64,000 nt of DNA from Palsa-661 sp035535015 (GTDB lineage: Bacteria; Actinomycetota; Acidimicrobiia; Acidimicrobiales; UBA8190), in the NCBI GenBank assembly GCA_035535015.1, contig DATLQU010000037.1, positions 1 to 64,000 of the forward strand, given 5' to 3'. Numbering within the stretch: position 1 is the stretch's first letter; every line of letters begins with the position of its first letter. The position numbers were made by a program, and so were the translations under genes. Below the pieces are notes generated by a model, which searched no databases, had not been told where the DNA came from, and saw nothing but the letters and a program-made list of their open reading frames with translations. Below, in pieces: positions 1 through 8,352 of this stretch.

Positions 1-58
1 TCACCTCCCACGGTGAGGTGATCCCGAGCAGGTGACGGTAGAGGTCGGTGTCTTGCAT
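1..58 (-). mobile_element. ISL3-family transposase, N-terminal 19 codons (cut by window edge)
   Basis: Reading leftward from an ATG at 56-58 gives MQDTDLYRHLLGITSPWEV, then the window ends. The pattern D-x-D-LY-x-x-LLG-x-x-x-PW-x-V is typical of the N-terminus of ISL3-family transposases, whose zinc-binding and DDE domains would lie outside the window. Upstream of the ATG, around 109-132, the minus strand reads GGTTCTCTGTGGGTGAATTG, a GG-starting sequence that could be the terminal inverted repeat of the element. The assignment rests on only 19 residues, and the other end cannot be seen. Confidence 0.6.
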
Positions 59-108
59 CGCCCCATCGTCGCGACACTCGTCGGGACGCCGCTAGCGAAC
101 GGGCGTTC

Positions 109-132
109 GCCCAATTCACCCACAGAGAACCC
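109..132 (-). repeat. Putative terminal inverted repeat of the ISL3-like element
   Basis: About 50-75 bases upstream of the transposase start the minus strand begins GGTTCTCTGTGGG, a plausible outer end for an ISL3-type element, which usually begin with GG. The sequence just outside (133-150) is AT-rich (CAAATTTAAT), as expected for a preferred insertion target. The partner repeat is outside the window, so this remains inference. Confidence 0.3.
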
Positions 133-169
133 GGAAGCGCCAAATTTAATGACCGACCAAGACATCCTC

Positions 170-982
170 TCAGCCTTTGGACGACCCCTGCTTCACGGCG
201 ATGCTGGTGCCATGGTTCCCGTCACCCGAGTACGTCGCAGACACACCCCAAGTGCTTGTCGGATGGGGCGATGTCTTCGTCGGGGCCGGAACCTTGAACC
301 AATTGGCCGGCAGAGCGCACGTCGCCTGGGCAACGGGAACGGCGTCACTGCTCGGGGCGAGTGGCTGTGAGTTTCCGCCCGGGTTGCACTTGAGCTTGCC
401 CGACGAGGCACCGAGTGACGACACGGAGAAGAGCACCGTTCCTGTCGGCAGGGAGCCACCACCGGTGACGGTGGCCGTGAACGTCGTCGGCGCGCCGCTC
501 ACAGGCTTGGCATCGTACGTCAGCTTCACGTGGGTTGTGGCTGAGCTGACTGTCTGCGAGAGAACGCCGCTGTTACCACCGAAGTTGGCGTCACCGGTGT
601 AGGTGGCGGAGACGGTGTAGGGGGAGGCGGATGCGAGAAGACCGCCGGCCGACACCTTGCACACTGCCTTGCCCTTACCATTGAGAGACAGATCGGCATT
701 TCCGCCAGTACATGACACCGTGCTGGCGTCGCTTCCCGTGATGGTAAAGGACACTGTCCCACCCGCCTTGACCACAGGAGGCGACGTCGTCTTGAACGGA
801 GAGACGGAGGCCGTAAATGTCACGGCATGACCCGTCGTTACGGTGGCCGGTGCCGTCACCGTAACAGCAGTCGGCGTCGGGGCTGCGCTGGCGCTGAACG
901 TACTCAGGGCAAGGACGGACGCCGTGGCGACTGCCCCCGCACCAGCAACGATGGCCACTTTCCTCACTCGACTTCGAATCAT
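170..982 (-). CDS. Secreted bacterial Ig-like repeat protein
   Basis: This 270-residue protein has a Sec signal peptide (basic MIRSRVRKV, hydrophobic core, cleavage near SASA-AP at about residue 34). Two to three Ig-like beta-sandwich repeats follow, recognisable by recurring segments such as VTVTAPATVTTGHAVTFTAS, VSATYTGDANFGGNSG and VSATYSGDGNHGTS. This is the Big_3/Ig-like_3 type found in actinobacterial surface proteins, and no catalytic motif is visible. A GGGGGG Shine-Dalgarno stretch precedes the ATG. It sits between the IS end and a desaturase in the same orientation, about 200 bases downstream of the latter. It is probably an extracellular structural or binding protein; the ligand is unknown. 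Confidence 0.7.
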   Translation of the reverse strand: MIRSRVRKVAIVAGAGAVATASVLALSTFSASAAPTPTAVTVTAPATVTTGHAVTFTASVSPFKTTSPPVVKAGGTVSFTITGSDASTVSCTGGNADLSLNGKGKAVCKVSAGGLLASASPYTVSATYTGDANFGGNSGVLSQTVSSATTHVKLTYDAKPVSGAPTTFTATVTGGGSLPTGTVLFSVSSLGASSGKLKCNPGGNSQPLAPSSDAVPVAQATCALPANWFKVPAPTKTSPHPTSTWGVSATYSGDGNHGTSIAVKQGSSKG

Positions 983-1183
983 GGTCCCCCCAGAGCGGAC
1001 CGCGGTATCGCCTCGGCACCTTGCCGAGAACGTGCGCGACAGACGCTGCCGCGGTCACGTCCGATTGTGCCGGGCTATCCCCACCGGCCGCCCAACCACG
1101 AATCAACTCTTCGCTGATTAGCTGCGATGCGACGGAGCCACTGCCCCCACTCGTTGTGCTCCCGTTGTCACGAGCACTATCCG

Positions 1184-2134
1184 TCAGACAGGGACCGAAG
1201 CCGGTTTGATGGGCCAGCGGACTTTGGTCGCCCAGCCGAAGCGTTCGAAGACCCGGATGAGAAAAGCTGACGGGTCGACCATGCCTGGTCGGGCGCCATG
1301 ACGGGCCCACGAAGGATGGGCATGGTGAATGTTGTGCCAACTTTCCCCGAAAGAGATGACGGCCAGGGGCCACAAGTTGGTGCTCTGGTCGGCGGTGTCA
1401 TCGGTCCGACGACCGAAGACATGGCAGAGGGAGTTCACGCTCCAGGTCACATGGTGGAGAATCGCCATGCGAACGAGCCCGGCCCAGACGAGGGCGGTCA
1501 CAGCTCCGACCCACGTTCCCGCCAGGGCATAACCGATCCCAAAAGGGATGGCCAGCGACGCCAGAGCAAGAAGAGGAAAGAGTCGGCCGATTCTCTGCAG
1601 ATCTCGGTCGCGCAGCATGTCCGGCGCATAGCGCTCGGCGCATGACGCATCGGAGACGAAGAGCCAGCCGACATGGGAAAAGGCCAGCCCTCGGAGCAGG
1701 GGAAGACCGCTACTGCCATAACGGTGGGGCGAATGGGGATCGCCGGCGTGGTCGCTGTACATGTGGTGCCGGCGATGGGTGGCCACCCAACTCGTGACCG
1801 ACCCTTCGACCCCCATCGATCCCACCACGGCCAGGAGGATCTTCATGAAGCGGCCTGCTTTGAAACTGTTGTGGGTGAACAGCCGGTGGAACCCGACGGT
1901 GAGTCCGAATCCGGTCACCACGTAGAAGACGATACCCATGAGGACGTCGGTCAGATTGACGGCGTGACCCCACAACAAGGGAACAGCAACACCAAGGGCG
2001 ACGAGCGGTCCGGCCACGATGGCGACGGTGATGAACTTCTGACTCGGCTCAACGGACGCCGGCTCCGTACCCGACATGGGGTTGGGGTCGACGACAGCGA
2101 GGGGGCGGGGATGGGTTAACTGATCGGTGGGCAC
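1184..2134 (-). CDS. Membrane fatty acyl-CoA desaturase (delta-9 type)
   Basis: A 316-residue integral membrane di-iron desaturase. The three histidine boxes are present: HRLFTH (about residue 83), HRRHH (about 120) and HNIHHAH (about 268). Pairs of hydrophobic segments lie before the first box and between the second and third, as in stearoyl-CoA desaturase-like enzymes. It should introduce a cis double bond into saturated acyl chains at the cytoplasmic membrane using O2 and an electron donor; none is encoded nearby. The GTG start at 2134 is chosen because GGAGAG lies just upstream; an internal ATG at about 2077 is possible. The upstream region holds a TATAAT hexamer. Confidence 0.85.
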   Translation of the reverse strand: MPTDQLTHPRPLAVVDPNPMSGTEPASVEPSQKFITVAIVAGPLVALGVAVPLLWGHAVNLTDVLMGIVFYVVTGFGLTVGFHRLFTHNSFKAGRFMKILLAVVGSMGVEGSVTSWVATHRRHHMYSDHAGDPHSPHRYGSSGLPLLRGLAFSHVGWLFVSDASCAERYAPDMLRDRDLQRIGRLFPLLALASLAIPFGIGYALAGTWVGAVTALVWAGLVRMAILHHVTWSVNSLCHVFGRRTDDTADQSTNLWPLAVISFGESWHNIHHAHPSWARHGARPGMVDPSAFLIRVFERFGWATKVRWPIKPASVPV

Positions 2135-2227
2135 CGTCTCTCCGGGAGCGCGTTTCTAGGCGCACTAATAGTGTAAGCGTTCCCCCCCACAGGACTCGAT
2201 GCCTTTGATCGCTCAACGTGTACACCA

Positions 2228-2233
2228 ATTATA
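2228..2233 (-). promoter_or_regulatory. -10 hexamer TATAAT upstream of the desaturase
   Basis: The minus strand carries a perfect TATAAT about 95 bases upstream of the desaturase GTG, within a noticeably AT-richer gap (2135-2330). The -35 is weak: only a GTCGAC-like stretch lies near the expected spacing. No other structure was seen in this gap. Confidence 0.4.
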
Positions 2234-2330
2234 CATTCCGCGACGACGATTTATGGTCGACCTTTCATAGATTGTCGAGACTTCTCCTTCTCGCGCTGAT
2301 TGCGGGGACAAGAAGAACACTCGGCCAACC

Positions 2331-3899
2331 TTACGGAAACGTGACAATGCGCTGACCCGGACGGGCATGCCACTCAAAGGCGCTCACTCCCTCCCCTTGT
2401 GACACTCGTCGAGCGTGGAGGTCATGGCTGACAAAGCGAATATCGGTTTCCACCTGCGATCGCGTGAGCGCCTCGTTGCCGGCGGTGGCGACGACGAGGA
2501 TCACCGAGGACGCCTTTACGGGGACGGTCTGAGGCGAAAATTGAAGAGGATAGACGTAGCGACGCTGCGAGAAGCGTCCGATGACACCGTTGGACGCGAT
2601 GACCTCGGTCGAGGAAGGTGCGTGGTCCAAGGCAGTGAGGAGAGCCGCCGACGCCCACGGAGACACCGTCCACCAGGTCTGGCGAAGATGGACGAGCAGC
2701 CGTTGATCCTGGACGACCGCCGTCAGGGCCAGGAGACAGGCCAACCCCCAGACGAGAACCCCACCTTGCAACGGTCGCCTCGGTCCTACGACATCGTCAG
2801 CGGGGGCTCGTGCGATCTTCTTGTCGGCCCACCGGCCGAGGTGCACCAAGACGAAGACGTCGCCAACGAGAAGAAAGGGCACCACCGGAAGGGTTTGGAA
2901 AGAGTCGTTGAGGCTACTGAAGGACGGGCTCATGGCCAGGGCGGCAGGCACCAGCGTCCCCACGGCGACGAAAAGTCCCACGGGCGACAAGATCCCCACG
3001 GACCCGGAGGTGACGAGGGGGCGGGCGACGGCGTGCAATCGGTGTCCGATCATGTGCAAGGCACGCAATGGGTGTCGAGCAAGACCGCTCATCAAGGCGA
3101 ACGTGCCGGCGTGTCCGTTGTCCGACACGAGATACGCGTACTGACTGGAGAGGTTGCTTGCCTGATTGGCACCGACTCCGCTGACGATAAGGACCCACGC
3201 CCCCGCGGCCACGCTGACGGCGGACGCCGTCACGATTCCAAATCGAGGACGCGGTCGCTGGAGAACGAGCATACCGAGACTGCCGATTCCGACGAACAGC
3301 AAGAGTTCGGCCACCACAGCGCCGAACAAGAGGCAGGCGGCGGCGGCCACGGCGGCGGCGATCCACCGGCCGCGCCAAAACAAGTAGCCCACGGCGACCA
3401 GCAAAGGTAGGCCAAGGGGGGTCAGATGAATGTCGAAGGACACGGTCTCGTACCACCACGCGTTGGCTACCAGCACGGTGAGGGCCAGCAATCCAGCCGC
3501 CGTTCGATGCCGTTCGAGGTGGATACCGAGAAGGTCCCACACCCATCGCAGGGTGATGAGTTCAGCCAGGACGACGGCGACATCCTGGACGATCAACAGC
3601 GAGAACGGGGAGCTGGAGAAGTAATGGAGCAGGCTAAGCGGCCACATCACCAGATCGAGGTGGTCGCGCAGAAATGGGGTGGTGGGGATCCGAATGGTGT
3701 CGTTCGGCAAGAGATTGCCGTGCGCGATCAGGTACCAGGCTTGGGCGTTGTGCGCGAAGTCCTCGAGAAGATCGAAGCGGCGGAAGAGATACCAGCTGTA
3801 GGTGACGAGGGCGGCCAGCTGGACGACGAGGACAACCGAGCTGACGGTCCAGAAGAGCCCTGGCGTGGGCGGCCGTCGGTGGGCCGCGTTTCCCCTCAC
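2331..3899 (-). CDS. DUF2079 polytopic membrane protein
   Basis: A 522-residue protein with about ten hydrophobic helices. It matches the DUF2079 pattern near the N-terminus: WYLFRRFDLLEDFAHNAQAWYL, then the long hydrophobic series, and a C-terminal soluble stretch with VIASNGVIGRFSQRRYVY. DUF2079 proteins resemble GT-C-type membrane glycosyltransferases, but no substrate has been established. The GTG start at 3899 is preceded by a small ORF 66 bases upstream in the same direction. No lipid-metabolism gene is coupled to it, so its role here is unknown. Confidence 0.75.
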   Translation of the reverse strand: MRGNAAHRRPPTPGLFWTVSSVVLVVQLAALVTYSWYLFRRFDLLEDFAHNAQAWYLIAHGNLLPNDTIRIPTTPFLRDHLDLVMWPLSLLHYFSSSPFSLLIVQDVAVVLAELITLRWVWDLLGIHLERHRTAAGLLALTVLVANAWWYETVSFDIHLTPLGLPLLVAVGYLFWRGRWIAAAVAAAACLLFGAVVAELLLFVGIGSLGMLVLQRPRPRFGIVTASAVSVAAGAWVLIVSGVGANQASNLSSQYAYLVSDNGHAGTFALMSGLARHPLRALHMIGHRLHAVARPLVTSGSVGILSPVGLFVAVGTLVPAALAMSPSFSSLNDSFQTLPVVPFLLVGDVFVLVHLGRWADKKIARAPADDVVGPRRPLQGGVLVWGLACLLALTAVVQDQRLLVHLRQTWWTVSPWASAALLTALDHAPSSTEVIASNGVIGRFSQRRYVYPLQFSPQTVPVKASSVILVVATAGNEALTRSQVETDIRFVSHDLHARRVSQGEGVSAFEWHARPGQRIVTFP

Positions 3900-3965
3900 A
3901 GTTGTCGTCCCCGAGAAGACACGTCCTCGCCGGCCAGGGTCGCAATGATCTGCCGGCGGATGCCC

Positions 3966-4193
3966 TTACCGGCGTTGGCCCCGCATGGTCCGACGGTGTC
4001 GCCAGGCAATGAGAAGGGCGTCCACGGGGTCGTTCGTGGTCCCCAGAGGTCCACCGCAGGCGAGGCACAGCACATGTCGGGTACAGCAACCACTCTGACC
4101 CGGATTTCGCAGCGGCGGGTCGAATGCCGCCCACCGCCAGACGCGGCGGCCGTGAGCCGCCAGTCCTCGAACCCTCTCACCGCTTTCGCTCAC
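3966..4193 (-). CDS. Small Cys-rich hypothetical protein (putative zinc ribbon)
   Basis: A 75-codon ORF not obviously related to a named family. GTG at 4193 is chosen because GGGGGAG lies 6 bases upstream; an ATG at 4199 abuts the ribosome-binding site too closely. The middle reads GCCTRHVLCLACGGPL, giving four cysteines and a histidine in a C-C-x3-H-x2-C-x2-C layout that could bind a metal. The C-terminus is basic (AWRHRRTMRGQRR). Third-position GC is a little lower than in neighbours. It lies 66 bases upstream of the DUF2079 gene and may share its transcript. It may not be expressed. Confidence 0.4.
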   Translation of the reverse strand: MSESGERVRGLAAHGRRVWRWAAFDPPLRNPGQSGCCTRHVLCLACGGPLGTTNDPVDALLIAWRHRRTMRGQRR

Positions 4194-4344
4194 GATCATC
4201 TCCCCCCGGCCCAGGGAGGATGGTACGAATCGAACCTGAAAGATCACTGTGAAGTACTCCGCCACGCGCCCAAACTGGCGCTTTCCGCGGTCGGTTGCCG
4301 CCACTGGGTGTGCAGGAGCCGGGGCATCCGTAAGCTCGGGAGTC

Positions 4345-4932
4345 ATGGACCGTGAGGCGGGCGGGAACCCGTGGCTCAACGCGGAGGGCCCGAGGGGCGC
4401 CGAGTACGACGAACGCTTCGCTCGGCTGGCCGCCCAGGGCCACGACGTCCATGGTGAGGCTGATCTGATGGCGTCGCTCGGGCTGCGATCGGTACTCGAC
4501 GCCGGGTGTGGAACTGGCCGCGTGGCCATCGAGATGTCTCGGCGGGGATTGGAGGTGGCCGGCGTCGACCTCGATACCGCCATGCTCGGCGTGGCCCGGG
4601 ACAAGGCGCCGCACATCGAATGGACCCACGCCGATCTCGTGGACGTCGACCTTGGTCGCTGCTTCGACGGAGTCGTCATGGCAGGCAATGTCATGATTTT
4701 CGTGACGCCGGGAACCGAGGGGGCCGTGTTGGCCAATATGGCCCGTCATCTCGAGGTCGGTGGCCTTCTGGTCGCTGGCTTCTCCCTGGGACGGGACCGC
4801 CTTGCCCTCGATGCGTACGACGAATTAGCCGAAGCGACAGGGTTGGATCTGGCCGAACGATGGGCCGACTGGGCCCGGACACCGTTTGTCACCGCCGCGG
4901 AATACGCTGTGTCGATCCACCGACGTCGTTGA
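4345..4932 (+). CDS. Class I SAM-dependent methyltransferase
   Basis: A 195-residue Rossmann-fold methyltransferase. Motif I is VLDAGCGTGRVAIEMSRRG (about residues 50-68), followed by the acidic motif II residue in VAGVDLDTAML, and motif III/IV around DLVDVDLGRCFDGVVMAGNV. It is shorter than most family members and ends shortly after the last beta strands, with little room for a substrate cap. The ATG at 4345 gives the natural N-terminus; the frame is open upstream but that part looks non-coding. The substrate cannot be predicted. The next gene, 4936-5472, converges on it with a 3-base gap. Confidence 0.75.
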   Translation: MDREAGGNPWLNAEGPRGAEYDERFARLAAQGHDVHGEADLMASLGLRSVLDAGCGTGRVAIEMSRRGLEVAGVDLDTAMLGVARDKAPHIEWTHADLVDVDLGRCFDGVVMAGNVMIFVTPGTEGAVLANMARHLEVGGLLVAGFSLGRDRLALDAYDELAEATGLDLAERWADWARTPFVTAAEYAVSIHRRR

Positions 4933-4935
4933 CCC

Positions 4936-5472
4936 TCAGTCTCGACGGACGGTGAAGGCGAAGCGGACCCCGACGGCCACGATGGCCAGACCGCCGACCC
5001 CGACCACCAGCTCCAACCGGCGCGGTGACCGGGCAAACCAGGAGCGCAAGGCGCCGGCAGCCACTCCCCAGAGGCTGTCAGAGACAAGGGCGATAGCCGA
5101 ATACACGAGTCCCAGTAGCAATATCTCAGCGGAGACATCACCTGCGCCCTGAGAGACGAACTGCGGAAGGATGGCGGTGAGAACGACGATCGACTTGGGA
5201 TGGGTGGCGCCGACCACGAACCCCTGGAGGACAAGACGCGATCCTCTCCCGGGTGGACCAGCGACGGCCGTGATGGCCGATTCGAGTGATCCACGATCAC
5301 AGAAGGCTCTCACCGGGACGTAGGCGCCCATGGAGTTCCCAAGGACGGTGAGAACGGCGGCTTGGCGCCCGTGGGCCAGGGCCCGTCCCACGACGGACAT
5401 CCGCTCGGACCGGGAATGGCGATGATCACCATGGCTGCCACCGCCGAACGCCAGCACGTGCCCGGTGGACAT
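4936..5472 (-). pseudogene. LysE-family amino-acid exporter, degraded
   Basis: The C-terminal two thirds (GFVVGATHPKSIVVLTAILP and the last two helices) is clearly LysE/RhtB family. The N-terminal helix is in a different frame: between about 5405 and 5445 the +1 frame reads AVAAMVIIAIPGPSG, the family's conserved first-helix motif, whereas the open frame there reads GGGSHGDHRHSRSER. The frame returns at VVGRALAHGRQ. Helices 2-3 are also missing: GNSMGAYV joins almost directly to RAFCDRGSLESA, a loss of roughly 40 residues. The open frame is 178 codons against about 205-210 in intact members. Two compensating indels plus an internal deletion point to a dead gene, not one sequencing error. Confidence 0.75.
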
Positions 5473-5602
5473 CCGACAACGCTACCGTTGTTGGCTCGCC
5501 TCCCTCCGACTACATCTCCCGTCGGCCCCAGGTCCGATGTCAGCGCTGTCGGTAATGTTGTGGGGAGGCACTTGTCGCCCTCGTCACTTTGGAGGATTCA
5601 CC

Positions 5603-6082
5603 ATGACCATCACCGATCTCCCGCCCACCGCCATCCATCGGGGCGAGAACGAACTGCCCTTCGTCGACATCGGCGACGGCGGCACTCTTCAGTTGCTCCA
5701 GGTCGACCTGGCCAACGGGGTGTGGATCGTTCGCAACCACTTCCCACCCGATACGACGGTCCAGACCCATAAGCACACGGGCCACGTTCTGGCCTTTACC
5801 CAGACGGGGTCGTGGTTCTACAAGGAGTACCCGGACGTCGTGAACACGGCTGGGTCGTATCTGTACGAGCCGGCGGGATCCGTCCACACCCTCCACGTGC
5901 CGGCCACCAACGAGGGCGTAACAGACGTCTGGTTCGCCATCCACGGCGCCAATCTGAACCTCGATGCCAACGGAAACGTCGAGCTGGTGATCGACGCGCA
6001 CGGGATCCTGCCCTTCTACCGGGCCATGTGCGCGGAGCAGCACGGCGTCACCGATCCGCCCGTCGTCGTCATCGGGAACTGA
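5603..6082 (+). CDS. Cupin-fold protein of the 2,4'-dihydroxyacetophenone dioxygenase type
   Basis: A 159-residue single-domain cupin. Metal ligands are visible in cupin motif 1 (QTHKHTGHVLAF, two His followed by a further His) and motif 2 (EPAGSVHTL, with Glu and His). The overall pattern, including an N-terminal LPFVDIGDGGTLQLLQVD strand and C-terminal VIDAHGILPFYRAM, resembles dihydroxyacetophenone-dioxygenase-like cupins that cleave C-C bonds with Fe and O2. The start at 5603 is fixed by GGAGG at 5591-5595. A zinc alcohol dehydrogenase begins 5 bases after its stop, so the two are probably co-transcribed and may act on the same aromatic or ketone substrate. The substrate is not known. Confidence 0.75.
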   Translation: MTITDLPPTAIHRGENELPFVDIGDGGTLQLLQVDLANGVWIVRNHFPPDTTVQTHKHTGHVLAFTQTGSWFYKEYPDVVNTAGSYLYEPAGSVHTLHVPATNEGVTDVWFAIHGANLNLDANGNVELVIDAHGILPFYRAMCAEQHGVTDPPVVVIGN

Positions 6083-6086
6083 CGCC

Positions 6087-7100
6087 ATGCGCGCCGCAGT
6101 CCTCACCGACGAGCGGCCTCAGCTCGAGATGGCCGACTTGCCTTCTCCCGTCCCCGGACCCGGGGAGGCACTGCTCCGGATCACCGGCTGCGGCATCTGC
6201 GGCAGCGACCTGCATCTGGCCAGCCAATTGGCGGCGCCAGGCGCAGTGTTGGGTCACGAGATCGCCGGGGTCGTGGCCGGCCTGGGGCCGGGAATCGATT
6301 CGGCGCTCTGGCCCGACGGCGTCGCCGTTGTCGCCCGACCGTTCGGAGGCTGCGGCTCGTGCGCCTACTGCCGGGGCGGCCGGGCCGACCACTGTGGTCA
6401 GTTCCAGCTCATCGGGCTCGAGCGACCGGGCGGATTCGCCGAATTCGTGGTCGTCCGGGGCGACGAGCTGTTCAGGCTTCCCACCACCATCGCCGCCGAT
6501 GAGCAACCGTTGGTCGAACCCCTGGCCGTGGTCCGCCACGCTTTTCGGCGCGGTCAGGTCACAGCGGCCGACCGGGTGGCCATCCTCGGGGCCGGGCCCA
6601 TCGGTCTGGCCGCCGTTGCCTGGGCCGTGGCCGTCGGCGTGGAATCGGTGGCGGTGAGTGAACCCTCATTGCTCCGGCGGGAACTGGCACTCGGGCTCGG
6701 CGCCACCGCCACCTTTGACCCGACCAGCGTCCCGGTGGCTTCTGGCATCGCCGAGGCCACCGCCGGCGGACCGAGCGTCATCTTCGAGTGCAGCGGACGC
6801 CCCGGGCTCATCGAGCAGGCCATGGAAATGGCGGCTGTGGATGCCCGCATCGTGGTCGTCGGGATCTGTCCCCAGAACGACGAGATCTTCCCCTTCTGGG
6901 CGTTGTCCAAAGAACTCGACTTCCGCTTCGCCATCTACTACGGCCGCGAGGATTTCACCGACACCCTCGACGCTCTCGACGCCCATCGGATCGATGCCCG
7001 GTCGATGGTGACCGAAACCATCAGTCTGGAAGAGCTCCCCGACCGTTTCGCCCGGCTCGAACGCGATCCGGACGCCGGAAAGGTCATCGTCCGACCGTAA
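6087..7100 (+). CDS. Zinc-dependent medium-chain alcohol dehydrogenase
   Basis: A 337-residue MDR-superfamily dehydrogenase. The catalytic zinc site is GCGICGSDLH plus GHE, and the structural zinc loop has the four-Cys arrangement CGSCAYCRGGRADHC. The nucleotide-binding motif is ILGAGPIGLAAV. The layout is that of threonine/sorbitol/butanediol dehydrogenases. It begins 5 bases after the cupin gene, so the two likely form an operon. It would oxidise a secondary alcohol or reduce a ketone with NAD(P); the substrate is not determinable from sequence. It converges with the broken repeat-protein gene at 7133. Confidence 0.85.
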   Translation: MRAAVLTDERPQLEMADLPSPVPGPGEALLRITGCGICGSDLHLASQLAAPGAVLGHEIAGVVAGLGPGIDSALWPDGVAVVARPFGGCGSCAYCRGGRADHCGQFQLIGLERPGGFAEFVVVRGDELFRLPTTIAADEQPLVEPLAVVRHAFRRGQVTAADRVAILGAGPIGLAAVAWAVAVGVESVAVSEPSLLRRELALGLGATATFDPTSVPVASGIAEATAGGPSVIFECSGRPGLIEQAMEMAAVDARIVVVGICPQNDEIFPFWALSKELDFRFAIYYGREDFTDTLDALDAHRIDARSMVTETISLEELPDRFARLERDPDAGKVIVRP

Positions 7101-7132
7101 ATGTCGGTGGAATGCCGCTCAGGTGCCACAAC

Positions 7133-8312
7133 TCAGCTGTGGCCGCGGATCTTCACCGTGACGTATGCCGTTTCCGGCGCCGCCGGTTGACCGGTGACAG
7201 CGCTGTTTCCCGTGACGGTAGCATTGTCGGTGATCGAGATCGATCCTGACCCCTTGCGACTGATGGTCTTGCTGCACGTGTAAGTCCAGGTGGCACCGGG
7301 ATCCAGGGTGCTCGAGTTGCCGTCACTGCTGCTCACGAAGGTGGCCGTTCCGCAGAACGAACCGGACACGTGGACGCCGGTGATGTCGACGGTCCCGGTG
7401 TTCTTCTCCTTGTATGTGAACGTGATCGTCGTGTTGTAACCCTGGGTGTGGGTGCTGGCCGTCTCGCTCAGAGACGTCTTTCGAGGCGACGCAGGCTGCA
7501 CCACGATGGTGGCCGAGGCACTCACTCTCACACTCGAGGAGTTCGTGGCCGACGCCGTGGCTGTGTTCTTCAGAGTGACGTTGCATGTTGAACCAGTCCC
7601 GCTCGAGATGTGGACGCTGACCGACGCCCCCGGGCCCAGGTCGCCGAAGCTGCAGGTGAGGACCTGGGAACCGACGGCGCCGGTGATGGAGCGGGTACCG
7701 GGACCCGAGTAGGCGGGAGAGATGGACCAGTTGACGCCGGTGCCCGCTGGCAGCGGGTCATTGAGCGTCACGGCGGTGGCCGTGCCCGTGCCGGCGGCGG
7801 CGGCGGCGGCGGCCACCGTGACGGTGAGGCCAATGGCCGTGCCCGCCGACACCGGGCTGGCGTCGGCCGTCTTCGTGATGGGCAATTTGGGCGACGCCCC
7901 CTTCCCCACCACGATGGTGGCGGTGGCACTCACGCTGGCGGCGTTCGAGGCGCTGGCCGTGGCCGAGGGTCAATGCGGTGGCACACGTGGCGGTGGTGGC
8001 GCTCGTGACGTGGACCGAGAGCGAGGGCCCCGGGGCCATGGTGCCGGTGGTGCAGGTGAGGGTCTGGGACCCCGGTGCCCCGGAGATGGAGCAGCCCGGG
8101 ACGGCGGTGGCGATGGACCACACCACGCCCGAGCCGGCCGGGCCCGCCGGCAGCGGGTCGGACATGACCACGCCGGTGGCCGTGCCCGAGGAGTTGTTGC
8201 TGACGGTGACGGTGAAGTCGATGTTGGTGCCGGCCGAGACGCTCGGGGCGTCGGTCGTCTTCAAGATGGTGAGGACGACCGCCGTCTCCGCCGTGGTGGC
8301 GCTGGAGGTCAC
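7133..8312 (-). pseudogene. DUF11-like repeat surface protein, 5'-truncated and frameshifted
   Basis: Two tandem DUF11-like beta-sandwich repeats are readable. The first (8310-7980) contains ILKTTDAPSVSAGTNIDFTV and DPLPAGPAGSG; the second (7900-7520) contains ITKTADASPVSAGTAIGLTV and NDPLPAGTGVNW. Each has a matching QVLTCSFGDLGPG-type segment. A distinct C-terminal Ig-like domain follows. Between repeats, near 7965-7975, the frame changes: one frame ends CATALTLGHGQR while the true continuation SATASASNAASVSATATIVV lies in another. The gene has no signal peptide; it begins inside a repeat, and upstream in-frame sequence stops at the junction near 8340-8400. Repeat 2 also carries a run of Ala from a (GCC)n tract at about 7797-7816. 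Confidence 0.75.
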
Positions 8313-8328
8313 GGTGGCGGCGTTTCGA

Positions 8329-8352
8329 CGAGGAGTCTTGACGAACTCCTCG
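8329..8352. repeat. 8-bp inverted repeat at the junction of two truncated genes
   Basis: CGAGGAGT (8329-8336), an 8-base spacer, then ACTCCTCG (8345-8352) form a perfect inverted repeat. It lies exactly where the minus-strand DUF11-like gene and plus-strand DUF1990 gene both lose their 5' ends. Confidence 0.6.

Noticed and set aside
1..21. 7-bp inverted repeat TCACCTC/GAGGTGA at the window start
   Set aside because: It falls inside the transposase coding frame, so it is more likely chance than a site.
4200..4270. tRNA-like T-arm text (GGTTCGATTC) on the minus strand
   Set aside because: The flanking bases do not pair as a T stem and no anticodon stem fits.
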